This document shows, one piece after another, positions 44,201 through 55,007 of a stretch of DNA of 64,000 nt; the first letter of the stretch is position 1, and each line of letters starts with the position of its first letter. The notes beneath the pieces were generated by a model that had not been told where the DNA came from, searched no databases, and saw only the letters and a list, made by a program, of their open reading frames with translations. The position numbers and the translations under genes were made by a program. This DNA is from Sipunculus nudus (Eukaryota > Annelida > Sipuncula > Golfingiida > Sipunculidae). The DNA lies in assembly GCA_026874595.1 (NCBI GenBank), contig CM049308.1:73752624-73816623 (forward strand), read 5' to 3'.

Positions 44201-47185
44201 GTTCATAGTACAGGTGTGTCAACAGAAAGGGGTGGGGGGGGGGGGGGGGTTGCAAGAGAAAGTATGGTATTAACTGCAGACAACCTGATCAAGCTCAGCT
44301 CAGTGGAGAGAGGAAAGCTGCACTGAATGACCTACAGTCACCAAAGGGGACTTCTTGACAATGTAAGGGAATACAACAAGAGCCTCCAAAAAAAATTCAA
44401 TAACTAGCCTAATTTTGCAGCTTTTATTTTCAAATTTCAGATTTTTACAATTCAATCCTTATGTGCACATGCTGTGAAAATTAAATCCACAGTACTTACA
44501 GGAAAAAAACGTGCCGTGGCCAAAGTTGGACAAAATCAAAGGTACCAATTTTTATTTTTGCTAATATTTTAAAATATTTTAAAGATTTTGATCTAATTTT
44601 GGGTATAAAATTTAATTTTGATTAATTAAAGTTATATTACTGGAAAAAAGACCTTAGCTTATACATGTTTTGTGTAAAGCGATCAAATATCTTTCGTGAT
44701 TTTTTACAAAATGCATTATGTTTGAGCCCATAACTTTTTTTTAAATTATATAATACAGACCTTATTTCTGGCATGTACTTGGGAACTATATAGAGGAATA
44801 TTTATGGTAAATGTGAGGAAAAACAGATGAGTGGTTTTGATGTTAGGCAGTCCTGAAGTTTAAAAATATGTTTTTAATAAAAAATTGAGGTTTTTCTTAA
44901 TTTATCAAAGGAACAAGTTGCAAAGACACAGTTTTAAGCTTGGTAGGAGATCTTGGGGACATCTAACATTATGCCAACAGTCTGGGGAGCATGGTGATGT
45001 GCACTGAATGACCTTCAGTCACCAAAGTGGACTGCATGAGAATGTAAGGGAATACAACAAGAGCCTCCAAAAAAATCAATAACTAGCCTAATTTTGCAGC
45101 TGTTATTTTCAATGTCAGATTTTAATAGATTAAATCCTCATGTATACATACTGTGAAAATTAAATCCACAGTACTTACAGGAAAAAAAAAAGTGCCCTGG
45201 CCAAAGTTGGGCAAAATTTAAGGTACCAATTTTATATTTTTGCCAATATTTAAAAAAAATTAACTGATTTTATCTAAGTTTTGGTATACAATTAAATTTT
45301 GATTAATTAAAGTTGTATTACTGAAAAAAAGTCCCTACCTTAAACACTTTTGGTCTTAAGTGACAAAATATCTTTCCTGGTTTTTTTTTACAAAGTCCAT
45401 TATGTTTGGGCCCATAACTTTTTAAAATTAAATAATACTGACTTAATTTCTGGTATGTACATAGGAACTATATAGAGGAATATTTATGGTAAATATGAAG
45501 AAAACAAGAAGAGTGGTTTTGATATTAGGCAGTCCTGAAGTGTGAAAATAGATTTCTAATAAAAAATTGAGGTGTTTCCTTAATATCTCAAAGGAACGAA
45601 GTCCTATTGACCCAATTTTCAGCACGGTAGGAGATTTTTGGGACATCTAACTGTATGCCGAATTTCATATTCGTAGGTCCAATGGTGTCTAAACGTGCCA
45701 GTCTTACGGAAGTCTTACTTTAATTTTTATAGTTTAGAATACAAACTGACCAAATACTGAAAAAGATTGATAAATTACATGCTGGCAAAACATTTCAAGT
45801 TAAAAGTGAGAAAATACAGTGTCTCAGTTCTGACTTTCTTCTCAATCAGATCTTTATCTTATTTGAACTTTTAAGGATTTATAAACATAATGCTTTTTAA
45901 AAACTGATTACTATCTTACATTTAATTTGTTAAGAAGTAGTGCTCTAGGTTAATTGTGTACCTTGACTTTAATTCTAATCACAAACTGAGAAGATATTGT
46001 CAATGTTGAACAACGCACCTGGCTGAGTTGCTGAGCGAAGAGAGCTACAGACGGGTGGTAGTGATGGCTCAGTCGACTCAGCTCAAATAAACATTCCCTG
46101 TCAGCATTACAGTACAGAGGGTTACGGTGCTGGGGGTCATAAAACTCCTGTCTGGCACTACCTGTAAATATCAAAATAGGATTTAAATTCTGATTCTGTA
46201 CCAGTTGATGTAAGACAAATCTCAAGTCCATCAATATATAGGTTCTTCAAAATAAAAAAAAAATATGGATAAGTCTTGGATATACACCTAGGAAATGTTC
46301 CTCATTTAATTTATTGGGACTGTTCCTCATTTAATTTATTGGGACTTTTCCTCAATTTATTGGGACTGTTCCTCATTGATAGCTTTAAGCTTAATCTTCT
46401 CCACTGACCTTCATACTATAAAGTCTATGGCAGCTAGCTATTCTTTCACATACCTTGATTCAGCGCGCTGTTGTTCAGTCTTTTTCAGGAATAATGGCAA
46501 CTCAAGCAATCAAATGACTTACATACACTTGTTCTGCCCACAAGTCAGGTGCAATGTTTCTATCTAAAGTTTAGCATTGCCAAGAAGTCATCAAGAATCT
46601 AACCAATTAAATAAAGCCATATAAGCCTGTCCTGTTTCTGGTAAGTGTTCTTGTTTATACGGCATGTGAATAGGGTATTGTTTACATTTTGTTCATTGGA
46701 TTTGCTTGGCAGGTCTGGTTTTGGTCGGAACCCTATCAGGCTTGTTCTTTATTAATGAAATAGACGCCAGTGCGGCTCTTTAAATCAAGATCTGTGATAG
46801 AGGAGTTAACTGCAACGGACTTGACAGTAGGAAGATGTCACTACTTATAACATACACGTCAGGTTAGGTTTAAAAAAAGGTATGAAATAAAAATTACTTA
46901 GTAAATTTAAATACTCTGACTGAGTACATAGGAAACTTAAGCATCACGATATTTAAAAGGTCTTTAAAACATAATTTAGGGAATTAAAACATTATCTGGC
47001 TATTTTTAAAATTAATACCCGGGAGATTTTTTTCTGTGTAACCATAAGGGAGCTGTGCTTCCCTGAGGGGAGACATGGGTTGTATCTGGAGACTGATGTT
47101 CCGGGCTGGGGACTTTATCTGTTTCTGCTTCAGAGTCAGGATCTTCAACATCAGAGAAATGCTCCTCTTCATCATCATTGGAATC
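35155..47185 (-). CDS. CEBPZ: CEBPZ (CCAAT/enhancer-binding protein zeta, NOC1/Mak21 family), eight 3' exons
   Basis: Minus-strand coding exons, 5' to 3': 47185-47019, 46157-46019, 43940-43841, 41637-41502, 41053-40953, 36832-36798, 36184-36103, 35288-35155. All phases agree and give 297 residues plus a stop. Diagnostic blocks in order: DSNDDEEEHF; WLHRKK; FYDPQHRNPLYC; HHYHPSVALFA; SYTGDPLKD; FLDRFVYRNPK; PVNSDD; PADEKFFYR; an acidic stretch; FADLIEDSAA; NALSNKDNS; KQLKWETDRERW; a Lys/Gly-rich basic tail. This is the C-terminal third of CEBPZ. The CBF domain and N-terminus lie beyond the right edge. The family acts in the nucleolus in 60S ribosomal subunit assembly; vertebrate CEBPZ also has a transcription role. 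Oddities: a donor-site array in one intron, a probable GC-AG intron, and copy 2 of a duplicated gene upstream. Confidence 0.92.
36103..36184 (-). CDS. CEBPZ: CEBPZ exon: FADLIED...NKDNS block
   Basis: 82 bp between GTAATTACAG and the donor G^GTAAGT. It encodes the conserved IGxNAxxNKDN segment near the CEBPZ C-terminus. Confidence 0.92.
36798..36832 (-). CDS. CEBPZ: CEBPZ 35-bp micro-exon
   Basis: It encodes DDLTDVFAAADD. The acceptor region reads TTTCAGAG; only the second AG (exon from 36832) keeps the frame, the first would give an immediate stop. The donor is GAT^GTAAGT. Confidence 0.8.
36833..37804 (-). other. CEBPZ intron, unique part
   Basis: No exon or named repeat is recognised. A start-like ATGGCTGGCTGCTTCGG followed by GTTAGT at about 37353 is unsupported by any partner exon. 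Confidence 0.4.
37805..39012. mobile_element. Element F, 1.2 kb with perfect 13-bp inverted ends
   Basis: TATCCCCAGACAA at 37805-37817 is perfectly inverted at 39000-39012 (TTGTCTGGGGATA). Poly-C runs lie just inside both ends. The interior has ~165-bp tandem units with TGACCTTGAAAAATGCATCA and AAGGTCATCCATATT (38.03-38.33 kb), GGTGGCGCCACC near 38661, and a GGCGGCGG-rich segment near the right end. No coding frame is seen. A part of its right end also occurs near 31560. Confidence 0.6.
39150..39640. repeat. ~150-bp tandem units in the CEBPZ intron
   Basis: Units share GTGACCTCTGA..TTATTAAATATG, TGGATTTTGC and AAATCCATAAGATT-type blocks, starting near 39170, 39315, 39465 and 39600. Confidence 0.6.
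39641..40214 (-). other. CEBPZ intron, unique part beside the donor array
   Basis: No gene, repeat unit or element is recognised. Confidence 0.4.
40215..40952 (-). repeat. 22-bp minisatellite made of CEBPZ splice-donor copies
   Basis: Thirty-two units run without a gap into the CEBPZ exon boundary at 40952/40953. On the gene's strand the consensus contains ATCTAG^GTAAGTCTTGG, identical to the exon end and donor. About two thirds keep GTAAG. Near 40761-40793 one unit is extended by a 33-bp exact copy of the end of the exon. Units nearest the exon are best preserved; those at 40215-40300 are most diverged, as expected if the array grew from the exon border. Confidence 0.92.
40953..41053 (-). 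CDS. CEBPZ: CEBPZ exon bordering the donor array
   Basis: 101 bp encoding LFSNHAAKTKK, then an acidic stretch, SISDQDFDDYL and one base. The acceptor is TATCCCTGCAG; the donor TAG^GTAAGTCTTGG is the first of the 32 near-identical sites. Confidence 0.9.
41054..41501 (-). other. CEBPZ intron, 448 bp
   Basis: A short AT-rich intron with no repeat recognised. Confidence 0.6.
41502..41637 (-). CDS. CEBPZ: CEBPZ exon: PVNSDD...PADEKFFYR block
   Basis: 136 bp. The strongly conserved IPxDExFFYR motif spans the 3' junction; the donor is CAG^GTAATA and the acceptor GATTATTAG. Confidence 0.92.
41812..43580. repeat. Composite tandem-repeat element in a CEBPZ intron
   Basis: A GTGTCG-gaa-CGACAC hairpin lies at 41815-41829 and a GCCAC-ttt-GTGGC hairpin near 43553-43565, perhaps its ends. 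Inside, ~150-bp units (TTTTCATGAAATTTTCTATG, GGTCAACTGGGACGAA) occur at 41.88-42.18 and 43.14-43.48 kb. They flank ~295-bp units (GGTCAAGGTCACCCATCTTT, GTGCAGCACATACAGACC) at 42.30-43.03 kb, which include GGTGGTGCCACC and GGTGGCGCTACC. Confidence 0.65.
43841..43940 (-). CDS. CEBPZ: CEBPZ exon: SYTGDPLKD...FVYRNPK block
   Basis: 100 bp after TTTTTTTGCAG. It encodes the best-conserved C-terminal motif (FLDRFVYRNPK). No GT donor fits the phase; AAAG^GCAAAG does, giving a GC-AG intron. The frame runs on as GKEQD, also like other CEBPZ proteins, so the exact 3' end is uncertain. Confidence 0.8.
44390..45700 (-). repeat. Family D repeat, inverted, two units
   Basis: Reverse-complement matches to 1.3-2.9 kb: TGCATTATGTTTGAGCCCAT, GGAACTATATAGAGGAATAT and CAGTCCTGAAG appear twice, about 650 bp apart (44.4-45.0 and 45.05-45.7 kb). 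It lies in the CEBPZ intron between the exons at 43940 and 46019. A GGGGTGGGTGGGGGGAGG-type G-rich stretch and a poly-G run precede it (44.13-44.25 kb). Confidence 0.75.
46019..46157 (-). CDS. CEBPZ: CEBPZ exon: RNPLYC and HPSVALFA blocks
   Basis: 139 bp encoding ARQEFYDPQHRNPLYC through HHYHPSVALFAQQLSQ, donor CAG^GTGCGT. The acceptor region is TTACAGGTAG; the second AG fits the phase of the preceding donor (GG+T, Gly). Confidence 0.9.
46283..46376. repeat. 26-28-bp tandem repeat
   Basis: Three and a half copies of TGTTCCTCATTTAATTTATT plus GGGAC, in a CEBPZ intron. No other feature is seen in the remaining intron (46158-47018). Confidence 0.85.
47019..47185 (-). CDS. CEBPZ: CEBPZ exon, most 5' in the window
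   Basis: 167 bp after TTAATCCAG; acidic DSNDDEEEHFSDVEDPDSEA, then a Ser/Pro/Thr-rich linker and WLHRKKSP, donor CCGG^GTATTA. It corresponds to the acidic linker just after the CBF domain in the family. Confidence 0.88.
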
Positions 47186-47319
47186 CTGGATTAATCAAAT
47201 AAAACATGAAACAAGTAATACCAGTAAAACGATGACTCCGTGAGCATCAAACACCTCACATACAAAATTTTATTCAGCAATAGTGTTATAATTATTTAAA
47301 TAAAAATTTTTTTTCAATT

Positions 47320-47362
47320 TTTATTTTTATTATTATTATTATAATTATTATTATTATTATAA
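47320..47362. repeat. (ATT)n microsatellite
   Basis: ATT/TTA trinucleotides, slightly interrupted, just left of the tandem duplication. Confidence 0.85.
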
Positions 47363-47407
47363 CATTTTTCATCAGTCTTTAAAAATACATTTAACAGTTA
47401 TAATAAC

Positions 47408-48435
47408 TTGAGTTTGTAAAGCATTTGGGGTCCTTAATAACGTTCTAGTTGCTTTCCTTAAAACTACAACATTGTTCAGAAATATTAGTCGTTCTTAACA
47501 TTTTCAGGTAGCACACATAAGACCTTCTCACTTCCTTAAAAAAATAAGTAAATACTGTTTTGGGCATTGATTCACTGGCAAAATCACAGAATTCAAGGCT
47601 GAAAACAAATGGCCAGCTATCTTAAAAGATAACTTTGAATTACCCTAATATCCGACATTTCAAAACTGAAACCAATTACTACTAGATATTTCTTGGCACC
47701 TGCGCGGTGCCACACGTTTACGCTGCAGACATCCAAGCTCATATCTCGGGAACCGTTTGACCAATTGGGCCAAAATTTTGCATGTGTTTAGATCTCACAT
47801 AGCTCTTTATCATACATAAACTGGTGGCGCCACTTGCAACCATTTTTGCACAGCGTCCATCTGTTCTTTGCCTTGGGATAAAATTGCTCATATCTCGGCA
47901 GAGGTTTAACTTATCCACCTGAAATTTTGCAGGTTTATACATCCTAGACAGCTTTCTTGATTTTATGACAGGTGGCGCCACCTTCATACACGTTTACGCG
48001 CAGACATCCAAGCTCATATCTCGGGAACCGTTTGACCGATTGGGCCAAAATTTTGCATGTTTATACATCTTGGATAGCTTTCTCGATTATTTGGCAGGTG
48101 GCGCCACCTACTTTTATTTTTACGCTGCAGACATTCAGGTCCTTATATCTCAGGACTGGTTTGACATATCCCCTGAAATTACATATGTATAGATCTCATA
48201 TAGCTTCTTAATAAATATACAAAATTGGTGGCGCCACCTGCCACCATTTTTGCACAGCGTCCTTCTGTTTGTCTGCTGTGGGATAAAATCATTCATATAC
48301 AAGTAGTGGTTTGACTTATCTGCCTAAAATTTTGCATATGTATACAACTTGGACAGCTTTCTGGATTTTGTGGTAGTTGGCGCAACCTACAAACACATTT
48401 GGGCTGCAGACATCCATGCTAATATGAAACACACC
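47408..48435 (+). repeat. 1,028-bp tandem duplication, unit 1
   Basis: It begins GAGTTTGTAAAGCATTTGGG and matches 48436-49463 base for base except for about three substitutions seen by eye. It contains unique sequence (47408-47690) and part of inverted element B. Confidence 0.95.
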
Positions 48436-49738
48436 ATGAGTTTGTAAAGCATTTGGGGTCCTTAATAACGTTCTAGTTGCTTTCCTTAAAACTACAACAT
48501 TGTTCAGAAATATTAGTCGTTCTTAACATTTTCAGGTAGCACACATAAGACCTTCTCACTTCCTTAAAAAAATAAGTAAATACTGTTTTGGGCATTGATT
48601 CACTGGCAAAATCACAGAATTCAAGGCTGAAAACAAATGGCCAGCTATCTTAAAAGATAACTTTGAATTACCCTAATATCCGACATTTCAAAACTGAAAC
48701 CAATTACTACTCGATATTTCTTGGCACCTGCGCGGTGCCACACGTTTACGCTGCAGACATCCAAGCTCATATCTCGGGAACCGTTTGACCAATTGGGCCA
48801 AAATTTTGCATGTGTTTAGATCTCACATAGCTCTTTATCATACATAAACTGGTGGCGCCACTTGCAACCATTTTTGCACAGCGTCCATCTGTTCTTTGCC
48901 TTGGGATAAAATTGCTCATATCTCGGCAGAGGTTTAACTTATCCACCTGAAATTTTGCAGGTTTATACATCCTAGACAGCTTTCTTGATTTTATGACAGG
49001 TGGCGCCACCTTCATACACGTTTACGCGCAGACATCCAAGCTCATATCTCGGGAACCGTTTGACCGATTGGGCCAAAATTTTGCATGTTTATACATCTTG
49101 GATAGCTTTCTCGATTATTTGGCAGGTGGCGCCACCTACTTTTATTTTTACGCTGCAGATATTCAGGTCCTTATATCTCAGGACTGGTTTGACATATCCC
49201 CTGAAATTACATATGTATAGATCTCATATAGCTTCTTAATAAATATACAAAATTGGTGGCGCCACCTGCCACCATTTTTGCACAGCGTCCTTCTGTTTGT
49301 CTGCTGTGGGATAAAATCATTCATATACAAGTAGTGGTTTGACTTATCTGCCTAAAATTTTGCATATGTATACAACTTGGACAGCTTTCTGGATTTTGTG
49401 GTAGTTGGCGCAACCTACATACACATTTGGGCTGCAGACATCCATGCTAATATGAAACACACCTCACTCTATTTCCCCTTGCCACTCAATCCATGTCTCA
49501 CTTCACACGTCCCACTCTGATTTCGGCGGATACATGTAGTCGCTTGTCGACTACCCGTATTATAGTTTTAAACGTCCTAGTCCGAAACCTGCAGGTCCAA
49601 AACATCCATTTTTGCTGAAATCATAATACTAAGGTAGATATGCAGGACATAAGATGATTAATATTTAATTTTAAAAATAATCCTCCATTCATACTTTCAA
49701 ACTTTACACAGGTTCGCATTAGGCCTGTAGGCCTTGTT
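47700..49738 (-). mobile_element. Element B, inverted partial copy
   Basis: Read on the minus strand from 49738 it starts AACAAGGCCTACAGGCCTAA like the left end at 29936. After a gap it follows the same order: GTAGTC..AAGCGACTAC, ACTCAATCC-type sequence and the GGTGGCGCCACC array, here partly doubled by the tandem duplication. Its terminus abuts the segmental duplication copy 2. Confidence 0.7.
48436..49463 (+). repeat. 1,028-bp tandem duplication, unit 2
   Basis: A direct copy of the preceding unit, offset exactly 1,028 bp. Identical open frames occur in both because of the duplication and are not genes. Confidence 0.95.
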
Positions 49739-50356
49739 ATTTTTACTTAAATTGTCTTGTTGCTCACGAGTCACGATATTGTATTTTGCTCCCGGCACAG
49801 GACTGCTATAACAGAATTATCCGGGCTATACCCTGCGTGTGGAATGTATGTGTGCGCGTTTGTCGGGCTGTTCAGGTGGATTTACCGCTGGTATACGTTC
49901 TAAATGGAATGACAGTGCAAATTTTTTTTAGCCTTTGGGTGGATAATATTCCTAAACGCAGGTAGGGGGAGGGACAATGGGAGTAGCGTCAGTTTCCATT
50001 TAATTGGGTTTATGCTCTGTAAGTCTATCCTGCAGCTCTGTCCACGCTCCCGGGAAAGAGGGACTTCGTGTTAAACACTGTGTCTAGGACTTATCTCGAT
50101 GAAAGTGTATTCATGCACATTTTGCAACAAGGTATATGATGAAATTAGGCAGCTTTTATTTATTTTAGTGACCTATGCCTGTTTTCAGTGTCACCGCAGA
50201 TAATTCAAGCCCGTTCCTTGTCTGAGCAAACACGTACTTGCCATCACATAACAAATATCAAATTGTTTTTGTTAAAGTATATTTAACAAGCATATTTACA
50301 CATACATTATAATTAAAACAATAATGTGAAACATTTAATTATTGACTACCAAGGGA

Positions 50357-51110
50357 GGGGGGGGGGGGGGGGGGGTTACCGGACCCACTGGACTGCCAGT
50401 CTAGATCCGCTACTTAATATATATATATATAAAAATTATTTGATACACGATAGGCCTATAGGTCTATAAGCTTGTCAATATATATGTAGGCTTGATTATG
50501 TTTTGAATATATTTCGCAAATTTCCTTTAGCTGGTCTGTAAAAAAATACAAATAATCTTAATCATAGTACATAGGCCTGATTCCCTTTAAATATGCAGTT
50601 AAACGATAAGGGGGGGGGGGGGGGCTACACCTCCTGGTCAAAGGTCATAAGGTGCAAGGTCTTGTTTTGTGACGTCATGTACGTGACGTTCCCTTGGTAA
50701 CCCTAACGTCACAGAATCTTCAACTCGATCAGTCTTACCAGACATTTCGTACCGAGCGCACGCAGCATCTGGCTGATAGTGAGACTTTTTGTTGAGACAA
50801 AAAATCAGATCGCTGAGACGTTTTGTACTGAACTACACTGAAGAGATGATAACAGGAAAGGGACAAGGAGCCATGCGGCAGATGTAAGTAGAACTTTCAT
50901 AAGTGTTACTCAGTAATTTTTGTGAACCACTGCAAAGGGTTTGTCTGGGATTTGCAGTATTTGGGGGGGGGGGGAGGGTCGATTACGTGAACACCTTACA
51001 CCTGGCCTATAAAAAATAATAATAATAACTCCGGGGGGGGGGGGGGGGGGGGTTGTACCTTCAAATTATTCGGGAATATGAAAAAGGGTTATTTCTCTAA
51101 GTAAGGGTGT

Positions 51111-51141
<31 letters not shown>

Positions 51142-51142
51142 G
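50357..51142 (+). repeat. Poly-G tracts around the gene start (copy 2)
   Basis: G runs at 50357-50375, 50610-50624, 50963-50974, 51033-51052 and 51125-51142, the last preceded by (GT)n. The first two have no long counterpart in copy 1, which has AAGGGAAGGGGAGGCTGGGG near 20333, so they expanded after duplication. Confidence 0.9.
50635..50712 (+). promoter_or_regulatory. Promoter: DR1, CRE, X-box-like and CRE half-sites (copy 2)
   Basis: TGGTCAAAGGTCA (50635-50647), TGACGTCA (50670-50677), TGACG, GTTCCCTTGGTAAC (50688-50701) and TAACGTCAC are in the same order and spacing as copy 1. The single change in the X-box-like motif (T to C) keeps the RYYNYY-NN-RRNRAC pattern. Confidence 0.6.
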
Positions 51143-53826
51143 CCTCCGCTTCCTCTGGCTCCGCCCCTGCACTGCACTCATTTTTCCCTACCAGCTGATA
51201 GCGACCCATTGCTAAAGTTTGTTTCCAAAGGTTTTATATTATCCAGTATGTCGACTCAATCTCATAAAATTAAAAAAAAAAAATAATAAAATACCGGATC
51301 ATCACTTGGCCATCATTAAAGACGTCATTGTTATGATGCAACATGAAAGGCCCTAAAACCTGAAAAAGCTGCCGGGAAAAAAAGGAATTCCACTATAATG
51401 TCGGCGTACTTTGTATTTTAATTAAAAATGAGCTAATCTGATTGGCCTGTTAATTCACGTTCATATCAATAGTTTAAAGTTATGTATTAGGGCTGAAATA
51501 TCTAGTGATCTCGCTGAGCAAGCTCCATGGCAACCACCAGAACAAAAGATCCACGCATGCGCTTGCCGTTTAGTTTTGTTTACACACGTATTCATGACGT
51601 CATGTTTAACTGCTGACGTAAAGCGGTCCGGTCGCCGCTTCGGTATACCCAACAGACCTTTACTAAGCAATTTTTTGTTGCGTTATCTCTTTAAATATAT
51701 ATAATCTGATGATTAATATCCATACTTAAAACGTGTCAAATTAGACATCAATAGTGGAGTATAGGTGACCTGTCGAAAACTGGCATTACTCATACGTACT
51801 TTTTCCTTTGAATCGAGTTTGATGTTGTCTTATCTTTATGTGAAATCAATGAAACATTTTGCATGTTGATTGAATCATTAAGTAAGCTCTATGTGGGAGC
51901 AAGAAAAAAAAGTACAGACCAACAGAAAGAAAGCCACTTTTAGGCAGGTAACCTGTACTAAACTTTTCGGTATACGTTGATATAAACTGTCTGTCGTATA
52001 TGACTGAAAGATGGCGCCACCACAATAAGTTATTTGCCTTTACGACACGAACGATTTCTGATGTAAAACTTTCACCACAACGCGGCTTGATGTTTTCTGT
52101 ATATAAAGATAATAAATATAACTATTTACCAAATAAACATGAAAACTGCCATATATGTGTACTTGATAAATAAGTATAAGACAGTTGGAACTTCAGTAAG
52201 CAGAGGACTAAACATTACATATAGTTTGATCAATAAAACCTCCGCATTTGTTAAATTATAAATATATATAAATTATATTAATGTTATTTGACAACTTGTA
52301 CTTTGCCTCAAAAAATAAATATATATGTTAAAGGCGACATATAAATTGTGGCACCAGCTGTTTTTGTTCTTCATTCATTCAGAGGAAAAGAGAAGAGTGA
52401 TGAGGGCAAAGGCATACCCAAATGTATACAAAGCCTGACACAATATAAATGTTTAAAGAGGAGTAAAAAATTCCGTTCCTGTAAATCAGCATAATACGAC
52501 TAGCCTTCATGTTCTTAACACCGTCGAAAGTACAAGGCACACAGTCCAACCACAACATAATCCTGTGTATCATTATGGGTACATGTGATCATTCTATTGT
52601 TCGACTAGAATGAAGAATTAATAGATAGATATGAATACAATTAAGACCCTCTTTCAAAGCGAACCCAAATATAAAGGCCAAGCCGAAAAATAAACTGTTC
52701 TTTGCTCCTTTTTCTTCCCAGACCCTTTTTTTAATGAATGAGCACGAAGTCATGTGTAACATTGCTCTTTGTGCTCTTGCCTCGATCCCTTACAATAATC
52801 ATAGATACTTGAATAAATTTTGTGTTTATTGCACCTTCTTTCAAGAATTGAAGGACGTTTTGTATTTTCCTTGAAAATTTATATTTTTCCTTATTTGCTC
52901 TACACCGGCAAATGTTACAGTAAAAATCAATATCAGTTTAATTTATTTGCCGTGGCCTAATGATAGATAGGCGGTGATATAGCTCTTTCATCAGGGTGGG
53001 TATGTACGCATGTACGTCTGTATATAGGCCTATGTTTATTTACAGGGACAACAACGTTAATAACTGCTTGGAGATACTGGGGCCAGCTAGCCCCAGCCAC
53101 ACACAACCAAGGAAAGGTAAGAGGGTCCGGGTAAGTAATCTTATTTCCCGAATTTCCAGAGTTTTCAGGAGGGTAGGGAAACTACCTGTTGTATTTAGAA
53201 GAAAACTCAACAGGATTACAACTTGCTTCCGAAGGAATATTGTGTACCCGGATGTAAAAGACAATACCGGTAATGAAATCCTAGGGATCTCGATGAGGGA
53301 GGAGAGTGAGGATTCTTTCACGTGCAGTACACCCAGATCAGTGACCCCCGCTGACTGTGTCAGTATGATAGATGCACCCATTCCTGCAGAATTTTTCACT
53401 CTTGATGATTTTGCCAGTGTGTGCTCCTGCTGCTCCACTGTTAATTCAGAGAGTTCCGATAAGTGCAATTCTCTCCGATCACAGAATGACGACAGTCTTA
53501 GTTTATTTTCTGCAACCGAAAATCTGTCGGCGGTATCTGCTAGCTGCTATGGGTCCGATACAGTCGAGTTTCTAGAACTCGAGGCAGATGCTCTTAGCGA
53601 CGTATCTTCTTGTTCAAGTTCAGTGTTCTCTACACAGTCCACGGTAATTGATGATGTTACTCAAGATGTCCGTGACGTATTGGCCTCGATGGTGAGCGCC
53701 GTATGTTCCGCTGGTGAAGACTCTTCTGTAGCTGATTCAGAGGCAAATAATGTAGTTGAACATGAGGTGCGGGACGTTGTTACATCAATTGTGCAATCTG
53801 TTTGTTTTGCTGAACTTTACGAATAA
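50846..53826 (+). CDS. Unrecognised two-exon gene, 272-aa protein with two AKAP-like helices (copy 2)
   Basis: Coding exons: 50846-50883 and 53046-53826, the same lengths and phases as copy 1 (donor AT^GTAAGT, acceptor TTTATTTACAG). The intron is 2,162 bp against 2,226 bp in copy 1. Differences from copy 1: three in the first 13 residues and nine in exon 2, among them Leu to His near residue 31, Met to Arg near 39, Glu to Lys at 84, Ala to Asp near 161 and Thr to Ile at 214. Both C-terminal helices (VRDVLASMVSAVC, VRDVVTSIVQSVC) are unchanged. All cysteines are kept. Both copies therefore look functional. It lies antisense to CEBPZ, probably in its intron. Confidence 0.7.
51525..51650. promoter_or_regulatory. 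Second CRE cluster, within intron 1 (copy 2)
   Basis: CCATGGCAAC, ACGCATGCGC (closer to an NRF-1 site than copy 1), TGACGTCA (51595-51602) and TGACGTAA (51614-51621) are kept in order. Confidence 0.45.
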
Positions 53827-53974
53827 TCAACCGGAGACTGCTAAAAGTGGATTCCAATAGTTCCACCTCCAGTCCATTTGACTGCAATACAAGTTTTACT
53901 TCCATTTTAGGCCTGGTATCGGTATTTTGTTAAATTCTCGGGTTTCATAGTTCATACTGACCAGGATCTGATAT

Positions 53975-54405
53975 TGTCGCTCAATACAGCATAGTCGGTC
54001 CATTCCCATGTTTTAATTTAAAATCAATATTTATCAACAGGCAGATCAGTTAAACATTTGCTAATACAGCATACTGCTTCACAGGGAGTTGTTTTTTCTA
54101 GACCATTTGCCAATACAGCATATCGCATTACAGACAGTTAGTTGTCTTGCTTGTCGATTTGTCTATACAGGCATATATGTCTTTCCCAACGAATTTTCAA
54201 TAGAGCATTAGTAAGACCTATACTACATGCATTACCGGCAATTTGTCTTCCACAGGCCAATACAGCATGTAGCATTACAGTCAGCGAAGTACTTTTTACC
54301 TGACCCCTAACGCATGCCAATTCAACATAGGGGCCTAATGCATTACAGGCACTCTCGTCTTTCAAGGACAACATGCCAATACAGCCTAAGTAGCATTACA
54401 GGCAT
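53975..54405 (+). repeat. Degenerate tandem repeats in the 3' UTR (copy 2)
   Basis: The CAATACAGCATA/GCATTACAGGCA units correspond one for one with copy 1, with only a few substitutions. Confidence 0.7.
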
Positions 54406-54869
54406 TGGTGTTTTAGCTTCATCAGTATTTCATCGATCAGTTTATATACAGAGAACATTTAGTCTGTCCGACCAGTTTACGGTCTTTAATGTGTCTCAAA
54501 CAGAAGTTAGGACTTACTTTATGAGAAGTCTTTACCTCGTATGTTGATATATTCGGAGAAAAAAAAATCTGTATAATTCCAACTACAGATGATAAGGAAG
54601 TCCAGTTACAAGGGCATTAACATTACATTTAGCTGTTTAATGCTAATTTCTGACTGTCATCCTGGATTTGGTAAAAATTTCCATTCATGGATAATCGCAT
54701 TTGGACACAAGTCCAGCTATGGCGGACACCACAAGACGTGGCCGTGAGTCGCGGGAAACAATCAGAATAAGCTGAGTGTCTTATGGATAGATTAATTTAA
54801 CAATTAAAGGAGTATTCACTCTGTCAGCATAGAAGAATTTTATTTAAAATATTACAAAAAAAATATAAA

Positions 54870-55007
54870 AATTCAGGAAAAAAAGAAAAAAAAGATTTAT
54901 CGTTTTATTGTTCATTTGTTTAGAATAAAAAGCAGAAGAAAAAAAAAGAAAAAAAAAATGTTTGTAGTTCGTTGGTTCAGAATTAAAAAAAAAAAAGAAA
55001 AAAAAAT
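54870..55007. repeat. A-rich tracts (copy 2)
   Basis: Oligo-A runs interrupted by G, shorter than in copy 1. Confidence 0.85.
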
